Positions 8,570 through 16,660 of a stretch of DNA of 64,000 bases are shown here, piece after piece. Source of the DNA: Bacillota bacterium (lineage in GTDB: Bacteria > Bacillota > Clostridia > Clostridiales > Clostridiaceae); contig JAJXWH010000001.1 in the NCBI GenBank assembly GCA_021781745.1, positions 62,001-126,000 of the forward strand, read 5' to 3'. The notes under the pieces are model-generated. The model was not told where the DNA came from. It ran no database searches and worked only from the letters and a program-made list of their open reading frames with translations. How positions within the stretch are numbered: position 1 is the first letter of the stretch; every line of letters begins with the position of its first letter. The position numbers and the translations under genes were made by a program.

Positions 8570-11485
8570 ATGGCAAAAAAGAATGATACACTTATTCCAA
8601 GGGATAATAATATAATTGGCATTCCGCTTGAAGAAGCAATGCCGGAAAATTATCTACCGTATGCTATAGAAGTTGCTAAAGATAGGGCGCTTCCGGATGT
8701 TAGAGACGGACTTAAGCCTGTACACAGAAGAATCTTATATGGGGCGTATATGCTTAAGGCTTTTCCAGATAGACCATATTATAAATCAGCAAGAATAGTT
8801 GGAGATATTTTAGGTAAATTTCACCCTCATGGCGACTCGTCCGTATATGAATCTATGGTGATTTTAGCTCAAGACTTTTCAACTAGAGAGCCACTTATAG
8901 AAGGTCATGGAAATTGGGGATCAATTGATGGAGATGGAGCTGCGGCTATGAGGTATACAGAAGCTAGGTTATCACCTATAGCTATGGAAATGCTTCGTGA
9001 TATTGATAAAGATACTGTAGAAATGATTCCTAATTATTCAGATAGTGAAATAGAACCTAAGGTTTTACCAAGCAGATATCCAAATCTTTTGGTAAATGGT
9101 GCTTTTGGTATAGCAGTTGGGTTAGCAACAAATATACCACCACATAATTTAGAAGAAGTAACAAATGGAGTTTTGGCTTATATTGATAATAATGAAATTA
9201 GTACTTCAGAATTAATGGAATACATAAAAGGGCCAGATCTTCCTACAGGTGGAATTTTAATTGGAGAAAAGTCAATTTTATCTGCATATGAAACAGGGGA
9301 GGGTAAAGTTGCATATAGAGCTAAAACAAACATTGAAAAATTAGAAAATGGACGAATAGGGATAGTAATAACTGAATTCCCGTACAGGAGAAATAAATCT
9401 AAGATTCTTCAAACAATATCTGAAATGACTGGAGACAAAAGGCATGCAAAAGCACTGGAGTCAATAACAGATATAAGAGATGAATCAGATAGAAATGGAA
9501 TAAGAGCTGTAATTGAGTTAAAGAAAAATGCAGATGAAGATGTTGCAGACAAAGTATTAAAGTACTTATTTAAAAAGACTGATTTACAATGTAACATAAG
9601 TTTTAACATGGTAGCGCTTGCAAATGGAAAGCCTGAAACAATGAGTTTAAAGGCAATAGTTAAATACTACGTTGAACATCAAAAAGAAATCATAACTAGA
9701 AGAACTCAAAAGGAACTTGATGCAGCTAAGAAAAGACATCATATTGTTGAAGGGTTTATTAAAGCAATAAGCATATTAGATGAAGTCATTGCAACGATTA
9801 GGAGTTCAAAGTCAAAGAAAGATGCTTCAGATAACTTAATTAGTAAATTTGAATTCTCAGAAGCACAAGCACAGGCAATATTAGAACTTATGTTATATAG
9901 ATTGACAGGGCTTGAAATAGAAATATTTGAAAAGGAATATGCACAACTTGAAAAGCTTATTAAAAAGCTTGAAAAGATTTTATCTAGTGAAAAAGAGCTT
10001 TTAAAAGTAGTGAAAACTGAATTAAAAGAAATAAGTGATAAATATGGAAATGAGAGAAGAACTAAAATAATCCATGATGATAGCGAAAGTAAGATTGATA
10101 TTGAAGAATTAATAGTCGTTGAAGATGTTATGATTACAATATCGAAAGATGGATTTGTTAAGAGAATACCTCTTAAAAATTATAATAGATCTAGCTCTAA
10201 TCCAGAAGATATTGAATACAGGGAAGGGGATTCATTAAAATATCTTATAAGTTCAAATACAAAAGATACATTATTAATATTTACTGATAAAGGCTTTATG
10301 TATCAAACAAAAGGAATCAATATCCCAGAATTGAAGTGGAAAGAAAAAGGAGATAGATTAGATGAAATTATTAAAACATTAAATCTAGAGAATGAGAAAA
10401 TAATTTCAGCTATATCTGTAGATAATTTTAATCCAAGTAAAGCATTTAGATTTATAACCAAGCATGGGGGAATTAAACTAAGTTCAATAGATAAATTCCA
10501 AACTGCATACACTAAGCTTCAAGCCTTAAAGCTTAGAGATGAAGATGAATTAATTGATGTATCCATAAGAGATTTAGAAGAAGAAAATAAATTTTTAAGA
10601 ATTAAAAGCCAATTAGGATTAGAGTTTACTCTTGAAGTTAAAAATCTTGAAGATACGTCTAGAAATATTTTGCCGACCCAATTATTTAATTTCTCTGAAG
10701 ATGATGAAATAGACTATGTAGAAGACAGTGACGAGATAGAATATTTTGAATTAAGTCTTGGTATAACAGATAAGAATAAACTTAAAGCCTATGAAAGAAT
10801 TAAAGAAGATTCACTAAAGGTTAAGACAAATTCACTAAGAGAATTATTAATGTTTAGCAATAAAGGCTATGTGTATAAAATTCCTGTTTTCTTAATGAAA
10901 AATGTCCTAAATAAAGAGATGCCGGTGGAAGCATTCCTTGGAAAACTGGAAAAAGGAGAAAAAATAATAAGCTTAGTATCAATTGAATCTTATAATGATG
11001 AATATGGAGTATATACATTTACTAAGAAGGGTATGGTTAAAAAGACTTCGCTCACAGAATTTGATGGGGATTTCTTTAAACAAGTATTCTACAAATTCAA
11101 ATTTGAAGATGATGAAGTTGTATCTGCTGAGGTAAACAAAACTAAGTTCGGTCACTTGATTATGATAACTAAGAAAGGAATGGCAATAAAATTCCCAGTT
11201 GAAAATGTAAGTGCTATGGGTAAGGTAGCTTCAGGAGTAACAGGCATAAGTTTAAAGGAAGAAGATGAAGTGATTTTTGGAAAGTATCATAGTAAATATA
11301 CAAGCAATGATGAAAACAGCGTAACTTTATCATCAGATAACACTGAAGTGGTATTAGTTTCAAAGTCAAAGGAAAAATCAATAATTAAAGTAGATGAAAT
11401 TAAGCTTCAAAACAGAGCAGGCAGAGGTACAAATATAATGGTGATTGTCCTTGATGATGAAATAAAAGAAGTTACACTTAACTAG
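8570..11485 (+). CDS. parC: DNA topoisomerase IV subunit A (ParC), long form
   Basis: This is the DNA-cleaving subunit that partners ParE. The active-site tyrosine is Tyr129 in AAMRYTEARL, and the upstream quinolone-region sequence HPHGDSSVYE keeps its serine residues. A coiled-coil and tower region follows, then a long C-terminal beta-propeller-like section. At 971 aa the protein is clearly longer than a typical ParC (about 800 aa); the extra length is in the C-terminal half, where several acidic blocks (for example EDDEIDYVEDSDEIEY) interrupt the blades. A GAAGGGGGAAG site precedes the ATG. Assignment to ParC rather than GyrA rests on the parE neighbour. Confidence 0.9.
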   Translation: MAKKNDTLIPRDNNIIGIPLEEAMPENYLPYAIEVAKDRALPDVRDGLKPVHRRILYGAYMLKAFPDRPYYKSARIVGDILGKFHPHGDSSVYESMVILAQDFSTREPLIEGHGNWGSIDGDGAAAMRYTEARLSPIAMEMLRDIDKDTVEMIPNYSDSEIEPKVLPSRYPNLLVNGAFGIAVGLATNIPPHNLEEVTNGVLAYIDNNEISTSELMEYIKGPDLPTGGILIGEKSILSAYETGEGKVAYRAKTNIEKLENGRIGIVITEFPYRRNKSKILQTISEMTGDKRHAKALESITDIRDESDRNGIRAVIELKKNADEDVADKVLKYLFKKTDLQCNISFNMVALANGKPETMSLKAIVKYYVEHQKEIITRRTQKELDAAKKRHHIVEGFIKAISILDEVIATIRSSKSKKDASDNLISKFEFSEAQAQAILELMLYRLTGLEIEIFEKEYAQLEKLIKKLEKILSSEKELLKVVKTELKEISDKYGNERRTKIIHDDSESKIDIEELIVVEDVMITISKDGFVKRIPLKNYNRSSSNPEDIEYREGDSLKYLISSNTKDTLLIFTDKGFMYQTKGINIPELKWKEKGDRLDEIIKTLNLENEKIISAISVDNFNPSKAFRFITKHGGIKLSSIDKFQTAYTKLQALKLRDEDELIDVSIRDLEEENKFLRIKSQLGLEFTLEVKNLEDTSRNILPTQLFNFSEDDEIDYVEDSDEIEYFELSLGITDKNKLKAYERIKEDSLKVKTNSLRELLMFSNKGYVYKIPVFLMKNVLNKEMPVEAFLGKLEKGEKIISLVSIESYNDEYGVYTFTKKGMVKKTSLTEFDGDFFKQVFYKFKFEDDEVVSAEVNKTKFGHLIMITKKGMAIKFPVENVSAMGKVASGVTGISLKEEDEVIFGKYHSKYTSNDENSVTLSSDNTEVVLVSKSKEKSIIKVDEIKLQNRAGRGTNIMVIVLDDEIKEVTLN

Positions 11486-11667
11486 TTATATAGGCTTCTA
11501 ATTTCATCATGGAGTAAATAAATGGAATGAAATGTTAATATATAAATCTTGCAGAATCTGAGGTGTTAGATTAAAACTGTAGATATAAATATTTATCCAG
11601 TAGGTACAAGAATCTGTATTGAAAAGCAACGGACTATGATATAATGAAATATAAGTGAGGTGGTATC

Positions 11668-11919
11668 ATGGATAATGAAGTCTTAGAAATATTAAAAAGG
11701 TTAGAAAGTAAAATTGATGATAATACTAATGACATAAAAGAAATAAAAACAAAACTTGATGGAGTTGTAGAGCAATTTACAGATTTTGAAGGAAAGAGTG
11801 CTAATAATCATGTTGAGTTAATAAATAGATTAGATAATATGCAAAAAGACCTAAATACAATGGAATTAGTAACATCTAAGAACTGGAACGACATAGCACA
11901 GTTAAAAGCAGTAAAATAG
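11668..11919 (+). CDS. Small coiled-coil protein, unknown function
   Basis: This 83-aa, highly charged protein is predicted to be almost entirely helical. It has heptad-like spacing of hydrophobic residues (LEILKRLESKID, IKEIKTKLDGVV, LINRLDNMQKDL), so it probably forms a coiled coil. There is no signal peptide or membrane helix. A GAGGTGG site precedes the ATG. A TATAAT at 11640-11645 with TTGAAA 15 bases upstream could be a promoter, though that spacing is short. Small proteins of this type are common next to housekeeping genes in clostridia; function is unknown. Confidence 0.65.
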   Translation: MDNEVLEILKRLESKIDDNTNDIKEIKTKLDGVVEQFTDFEGKSANNHVELINRLDNMQKDLNTMELVTSKNWNDIAQLKAVK

Positions 11920-12005
11920 TGTATTTTTTATGGTATGAAACTTTAGTGTTGAAAACAAAATTAAAAATGGCTTTTCGCTTATAACTTTTCACTTGTAAGT
12001 GTTGG

Positions 12006-12014
12006 TGGTATAAT
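12006..12014 (+). promoter_or_regulatory. Extended -10 promoter of the DJ-1 family gene
   Basis: TGG followed by TATAAT is an extended -10 element. Transcription would begin near 12021, giving a leader of about 80 bases that contains the hairpin at 12043-12075. Confidence 0.55.
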
Positions 12015-12042
12015 GTAAATATAAATTGAGATATTATAGAAT

Positions 12043-12075
12043 GAGGATGTTCTAAATGCTGTTTAGAATATCCTC
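12043..12075 (+). promoter_or_regulatory. Leader hairpin resembling an attenuator
   Basis: GAGGATGTTCTAAA (12043-12056) pairs with TTTAGAATATCCTC (about 12062-12075) around a loop of about five bases, and is directly followed by TTTGTTT. The structure lies between the promoter and the AAGGAGG ribosome binding site of the DJ-1 family gene. It could end transcription early or shape the leader. No ligand-binding domain could be recognised. Confidence 0.45.
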
Positions 12076-12102
12076 TTTGTTTAAATGTAAGGAGGAAATG
12101 GT

Positions 12103-12654
12103 ATGAAGAAAGTATGTGTTCTATTAGCAACGGGTTTTGAAGAAATTGAAGCATTATCTGTGTCTGATATAATGCGAAGAGCAGATGTACCTTGCGATTT
12201 AATATCAATAACTGGAGAAAAAATGGTGGAATCGAGTCATGGCCTAGTGGTTCAAGCTGATAAAATTTTTGATGAAAATATGGAGTATGATTTAGTAGTG
12301 ATTCCTGGGGGAATACCAGGGGCAACTAATTTAAGAGATGATGAAAAAGTAATAAAGTTTGTTAAAAAGCAAAATAAAGAAGGTAAGTTAATAGGAGCAA
12401 TTTGTGCAGGACCAATAGTCCTTGGAAGAGCAGGAATTACTGAAGGTATAAATATAACATCTTACCCAGGATATGAAGATGAATTACCAAATTGTGAATA
12501 TTTAGAAGATGCTGTTGTAGTTGATAAAAATATTATAACCAGCAGAGGGCCAGCGACAGCAATGACTTTTGCATATAAACTATTAGAAGTTCTTGGATAC
12601 CAGCAGAAAGTAGAAGGAATTTCATCGGGCATGCTATATAAAATGTTTAGTTAA
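12103..12654 (+). CDS. DJ-1/PfpI (YajL-like) family protein
   Basis: This 183-aa member of the DJ-1 branch of the class I glutamine amidotransferase-like superfamily has ATGFEEIEA near the start (the acidic residue that tunes the cysteine) and the nucleophilic Cys101 in AICAGP. Family members act in protection from carbonyl or oxidative stress, as deglycase/glyoxalase-type or chaperone activities; which applies here cannot be told. Length is typical. A strong AAGGAGG site precedes the ATG. It is a single-gene unit: an extended -10 promoter and leader hairpin lie upstream, and a hairpin terminator lies downstream inside a palindromic repeat. Confidence 0.92.
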   Translation: MKKVCVLLATGFEEIEALSVSDIMRRADVPCDLISITGEKMVESSHGLVVQADKIFDENMEYDLVVIPGGIPGATNLRDDEKVIKFVKKQNKEGKLIGAICAGPIVLGRAGITEGINITSYPGYEDELPNCEYLEDAVVVDKNIITSRGPATAMTFAYKLLEVLGYQQKVEGISSGMLYKMFS

Positions 12655-12792
12655 TTGATGATGAATAATGAATGATGAATGATTAAGGAGAAAAATCCGT
12701 TTGCGGATTTTTTATGTATGAAAATTATAGAAATCTTCTAAAGAAGATTTCATCCTAAATTATTCATCATTCACTATTAATTATTCATCAAT
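12655..12792. repeat. Intergenic palindromic element, copy 4
   Basis: The left arm (12656-12688) is tandem ATGAATAATGAATGATGAAT units ending in AAGG. The right arm (about 12752-12792) carries complementary ATTATTCATCATTCA units. Two hairpins lie inside: AAAAATCCG-TTTG-CGGATTTTT (12691-12712) and GAAATCTTC-TAAA-GAAGATTTC (12730-12751), the latter followed by ATCCT. The second hairpin and its ATCCT tail are nearly the same as in copy 6. Confidence 0.7.
12691..12713 (+). terminator. Terminator of the DJ-1 family gene
   Basis: A 9-bp stem (AAAAATCCG / CGGATTTTT) with a TTTG loop continues into T residues 37 bases after the stop codon. It is also the first hairpin of palindromic element copy 4, which suggests the elements double as terminators. 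Confidence 0.6.
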
Positions 12793-12822
12793 TTTGTTTT
12801 GCAAAATTTAAAGGGGGAAAAG

Positions 12823-14589
12823 ATGTCAGAAAGATGGTTTATAAAGAATATTAAAGCCGATTATAAATATATATCAAAAAAATATGCACTTACCGAGATT
12901 ATGAGCAGACTTATAGTAAATAGAAATATTACAAGTGATGAAATGATAAGAAGTTATATAAATCCAGATTTTGATAAGTTGCATAATCCAAGGGAAATGA
13001 AAGATTTAGAAAAGGCTGTGAAAATTCTCAGCGAAAAAATAAAATCTAATAGTAAAATAAGGATTGTTGGAGATTATGATGTTGATGGTGTAATAAGTAT
13101 CTATATTTTATATTCAGCTCTAAAAAGGTGTAATGCAAATGTGGATTATGAAGTTCCAGATAGAATTAAAGATGGATATGGAATTAATATAGACATAATA
13201 AAACAGGCTAAGGAAGATGGAGTAGATACAATTTTAACATGCGATAATGGAATATCAGCTATAGAGCAAATAAAATATGCAAAGAATTTGGGCATTACTG
13301 TAATAGTAACGGATCATCATGATATACCATTTGTTGAAAATGAAAATAAAGTTAGAGAATTCATAAGTTCAGAAGCAGATGCTATAGTAAATCCAAAACA
13401 AAGTGAATGTAATTATATATTTAAGCAATTATGTGGAGCCGGAGTAGCATTTAAACTTGTAGAAGTGCTTTTTGAAACATTTAATATAGATAAAAGAGAA
13501 TGTTATAAGTATATAGAATTTTTAGCCATAGCAACAGTGTGCGATGTTGTTGATTTAGTTGATGAGAACAGAATTTTTGTTAAAAAAGGGTTGGAGTTAA
13601 TAAATAGTACAACTAATTTAGGGTTGCAAGAATTAATAAGAGAATGTGAACTTATTGAAAAAACTTTATCGGTTTATCATTTGGGTTTTATAATAGGTCC
13701 ATGTATAAATGCATCAGGAAGGCTAGATTCAGCAAAAAAAGGATTAAAACTTTTGCTTTCAAGTGAAGAGGAGGAAGCAGTTAAACTTGCTAAGGAATTA
13801 GTAAAGCTAAATGAAGAACGAAAAGACATGACTATGAAGGGCGTTGAAACTGCTATAGAAATCATAGAAAAGAATGGAATGATAAATGATAAGGTGTTTG
13901 TTATTTATATTCCAGATATACATGAAAGTTTAGCTGGAATAATAGCAGGAAGAATAAAAGAAAAGTATAATGTTCCTACTCTAATAATTACAAAAGCGGA
14001 ACATGGGGTAAAGGGTTCTGGAAGATCTATTGAAGAATATAATATGTTTGAAGAACTTGTTAAATGCAAAGATTTGCTTGAAAAGTTTGGAGGTCATCCT
14101 ATGGCAGCAGGCTTTTCCTTGAAAGAAGAAAATATAGATGAGTTTAGAAAAAGGTTAAATGAAAATACTACTTTAAGTGACGAAGATCTGTTAAGGAAAG
14201 TTACAATAGATTGTGTTTTACCGCTGGATACAATAAACTATGAATTGATAAATGATTTAGAGAGACTTGAGCCATTTGGTAAGGCAAATACAAAACCATT
14301 GTTTGCCGAGAAAGACATTAATATAATAAAAGCAGTAATACTTGGCAAGAATAGAAATGTGTTAAAGTTAAAACTAAAAACTAAGTTAAACAGAACTCTA
14401 GATGCTATATATTTTGGAGATATTAGTGAGTTTGAAGAAGAAATAAAAGATAAATATGGAAAAGAAGAATTAGAGAAATTATATGATGGAACATATAATG
14501 GTGTTAAAATGGATTTAGTATTTTATCCATCTATTAATGAATACAATGGTAATACTACTATTCAAGTTGTAATTCAAAATTACAGATAG
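12823..14589 (+). CDS. recJ: Single-stranded-DNA-specific exonuclease, RecJ type
   Basis: This DHH/DHHA1-family 5'-to-3' exonuclease acts on single-stranded DNA in recombination and repair. The manganese-binding motifs are visible: GDYDVDG (about residues 83-89) and TDHHDIP (Asp164-His165-His166), with a later CDVVDL segment and the DHHA1 motif GSGRSIEEYNM and GGHPMAAGF. At 588 aa it is close to the usual bacterial length. ATG 12823 is chosen because AAAGGGGGAAAAG directly precedes it; an upstream in-frame TTG at 12799 lacks a site. Many clostridia have a second, longer RecJ beside apt/relA, so this may be one of two copies. Confidence 0.9.
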   Translation: MSERWFIKNIKADYKYISKKYALTEIMSRLIVNRNITSDEMIRSYINPDFDKLHNPREMKDLEKAVKILSEKIKSNSKIRIVGDYDVDGVISIYILYSALKRCNANVDYEVPDRIKDGYGINIDIIKQAKEDGVDTILTCDNGISAIEQIKYAKNLGITVIVTDHHDIPFVENENKVREFISSEADAIVNPKQSECNYIFKQLCGAGVAFKLVEVLFETFNIDKRECYKYIEFLAIATVCDVVDLVDENRIFVKKGLELINSTTNLGLQELIRECELIEKTLSVYHLGFIIGPCINASGRLDSAKKGLKLLLSSEEEEAVKLAKELVKLNEERKDMTMKGVETAIEIIEKNGMINDKVFVIYIPDIHESLAGIIAGRIKEKYNVPTLIITKAEHGVKGSGRSIEEYNMFEELVKCKDLLEKFGGHPMAAGFSLKEENIDEFRKRLNENTTLSDEDLLRKVTIDCVLPLDTINYELINDLERLEPFGKANTKPLFAEKDINIIKAVILGKNRNVLKLKLKTKLNRTLDAIYFGDISEFEEEIKDKYGKEELEKLYDGTYNGVKMDLVFYPSINEYNGNTTIQVVIQNYR

Positions 14590-14831
14590 TTAAGGCAGTT
14601 TACAATTCACAGTTCACAGTTTACAGTTGAAGGAATAAACTCTTTCAGAGTTTATTAAAAAAATTTGTTTTAGTGATAGACGAAGGATTTGCATCTACCA
14701 CGAAATTATATATAAAATTAAAGAAATCCTGTAGGGAAAAGTGAGAATCAAAATTTTATATTTTGCTTTTCGAACTTTCTCTGTGAGCTTCATCCATAAC
14801 TGTAAACTGTAAATTGATAACTGTTAACTGA
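14589..14831. repeat. Intergenic palindromic element, copy 5
   Basis: The left arm (14589-14632) is tandem CAGTTTACAATTCACAGTT-like units ending in GAAGG. The right arm (about 14794-14831) is the complementary AACTGTAAACTGTAAATTG. A perfect hairpin AATAAACTC-TTTCA-GAGTTTATT lies at 14634-14656. The interior between the hairpin and the right arm (about 140 bases) is longer than in the other copies. It fills the recJ-murG gap. Confidence 0.7.
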
Positions 14832-14849
14832 TTAAAAGGGGTGTTTTTG

Positions 14850-15920
14850 TTGAAATATAAAATAATAATGACTGGTGGAGGAACAGCAGGGCATGTTACT
14901 CCAAATCTAGCATTGATACCGAAACTAAAACAAAAAGGATTTGAAATAAAATACATAGGAAGCAATGATGGGATTGAAAAAGAGATAATAACAAAAAATA
15001 ATATACCTTTCTTTGGAATTTCTTGCGGGAAATTACGAAGGTATTTTGATGTGAAGAATTTTACGGATCCTTTTAAGATTTTGAAGGGAATAGCTCAAGC
15101 TACAAGGATATTGTCAAAAGAAAAACCTGATGTTATTTTTTCAAAAGGAGGATTTGTTGCAGTACCCGTTGTTATTGCGGCATCTTTAAAGAAGATACCA
15201 GTAATTGCTCATGAATCAGATATGACACCTGGTCTCGCAAATAAATTATCAGCACCTTTTTGTGATAAGCTATGTGTAACTTTTAGAGAAAGCTTAAATT
15301 ATATAAAGGGTAATAAGGGTGTGCTTACAGGAAGTCCAATAAGAGAAGAGATACTTCATGGGGATAAAGCCCAAGGTAAAAAAATATGTGGGTTTAATGA
15401 TAATAAAGAAATATTATTCATTATGGGCGGGAGTTTAGGGTCAAAACTCATAAATGATGAAATAAGAAAAAATTTAGATAAATTATTATTAGATTTTAAT
15501 ATCATTCATATTTGTGGAAAAGGAAATATAGATGAAAAGTGTAAAAGCAAAGATGGATATAAGCAATTTGAATATGTAAGTGAAGAATTACCTGACTTAA
15601 TGAAGGCTGCTGACTATATTATTTCAAGGGCAGGAGCTAATTCAATATTTGAATTTTTGACATTAAAGAAACCAACCCTATTAATACCACTTTCTAAAAA
15701 GGCAAGTAGAGGGGATCAAATTTTAAACTCAAAATCCTTTGCTAAAGAAGGATATGCTTTAATGCTGGAGGAAGAGGAAATTAATGGGGATATACTCTAT
15801 AATAAAATTCTAGAACTAAAGAAAAAAGGTAATACGCTCATTAAGAATATGGAAAATAGCAAGGCTGCCAGCGGAGTAGAGGCAATAGTAGATATAATAT
15901 TAGAAAGCATAAAAAGGTAA
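14850..15920 (+). CDS. murG: UDP-GlcNAc transferase MurG (lipid II synthesis)
   Basis: MurG transfers GlcNAc from UDP-GlcNAc to lipid I on the inner face of the membrane, giving lipid II for peptidoglycan. The glycine-rich loop [11 protein letters not shown] is at about residues 9-19. [12 protein letters not shown] in the C-terminal half fits the donor-binding GAN/E motif of GT28 enzymes. Length is normal (356 aa). I chose the TTG at 14850 because AAAAGGGG ends 8 bases before it; the GTG at 14841 overlaps that site. The gene is isolated from any other cell-wall gene, sitting between recJ and flavodoxin. Confidence 0.93.
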   Translation: MKYKIIMTGGGTAGHVTPNLALIPKLKQKGFEIKYIGSNDGIEKEIITKNNIPFFGISCGKLRRYFDVKNFTDPFKILKGIAQATRILSKEKPDVIFSKGGFVAVPVVIAASLKKIPVIAHESDMTPGLANKLSAPFCDKLCVTFRESLNYIKGNKGVLTGSPIREEILHGDKAQGKKICGFNDNKEILFIMGGSLGSKLINDEIRKNLDKLLLDFNIIHICGKGNIDEKCKSKDGYKQFEYVSEELPDLMKAADYIISRAGANSIFEFLTLKKPTLLIPLSKKASRGDQILNSKSFAKEGYALMLEEEEINGDILYNKILELKKKGNTLIKNMENSKAASGVEAIVDIILESIKR

Positions 15921-15974
15921 ATTGATAAAATCTATATTTATTAGTTAAAATAGAACAAATTGTACAATCTAAAC

Positions 15975-16002
15975 TTGCAAAAAAAAATATGTGAGATATA
16001 AT
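15975..16002 (+). promoter_or_regulatory. Promoter of the flavodoxin gene
   Basis: TTGCAA (15975-15980) and TATAAT (15997-16002) are separated by 16 bases, a good match to vegetative promoters. The leader to the flavodoxin ATG would be about 60 bases. Confidence 0.6.
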
Positions 16003-16070
16003 AAAAGGGTAGGTTCAATTTAGTGAAAACAAAAGTTAATTATTTAACAAGAAGATGAGGTGCTGTTTCA

Positions 16071-16502
16071 ATGAAAAAAGTTTCAATCATTTATTGGAGT
16101 TGTGGAGGAAATATAGAAGCCCTTGCAAATGCTATGGCAGAAGGTGCTAGAGAACAAGGTGCAGAAGTAAATGTAAAGCATGTTGCAGATGCCACAATAG
16201 AAGATGTTTTAGAAGCTGATTCTATTGCGTTTGGAAGCCCTGCAGTAGATGCCACTAAAATTGAACAGCTGGAAATGAAGCCATTTCTAGAACAGTTAAA
16301 AACTTATAGTAAAGAAAATAAAAATAAGAACTGTATTTTATTTGCTACTTATGGATGGATTGAAGATACTTTTATGAAGATATGGAAAGATGAAATAACA
16401 TCTTATGGTTTTAATGTAATTGGAGACTTAGCAGTTAAAGATTCACCAACAAAAAATCAATCGAATCTTATTAAACAGTTAGGAAAAGAATTAGTAAAAT
16501 AA
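16071..16502 (+). CDS. Flavodoxin
   Basis: This 143-aa short-chain flavodoxin is a small FMN-binding electron carrier that can replace ferredoxin. The N-terminal strand and phosphate loop read IIYWSCGGNIEALA, which departs from the usual T/S-x-T-G-N-T form. A later segment, FGSPAVDATKIEQLEMKPFL, and LFATYGWIEDTFMKIW match the family's FMN-contact loops. It lies 158 bases upstream of pyruvate:ferredoxin oxidoreductase, an obvious electron donor. It has its own promoter and GATGAGG site. Assignment is secure; its natural partners are inferred from the neighbour. Confidence 0.9.
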   Translation: MKKVSIIYWSCGGNIEALANAMAEGAREQGAEVNVKHVADATIEDVLEADSIAFGSPAVDATKIEQLEMKPFLEQLKTYSKENKNKNCILFATYGWIEDTFMKIWKDEITSYGFNVIGDLAVKDSPTKNQSNLIKQLGKELVK

Positions 16503-16660
16503 TTGATGATTACAGTTGTTTATTTAAGATTAATAAGTTTGGTGTAAATTTTTTAACGCGCTAATTTAATATGTTTATTAGGTGGTCTTATAGACTTACT
16601 TATATAAAAAAATTTAAATTATTAATTTAAGTTTTAATATTAGAAAGAGGGGTCAACGCG

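Noticed and set aside
11619..11645. TTGAAA and TATAAT before the 83-aa gene as a promoter
   Set aside because: Spacer is only 15 bases; mentioned in the gene entry but not strong enough for its own call.
11876..12325. 149-aa minus-strand reading frame over the DJ-1 family gene
   Set aside because: It overlaps a well-supported gene and its promoter and leader; its composition (His, Leu, Phe, Gln-rich) is that of a shadow frame, and there is no sensible ribosome binding site.
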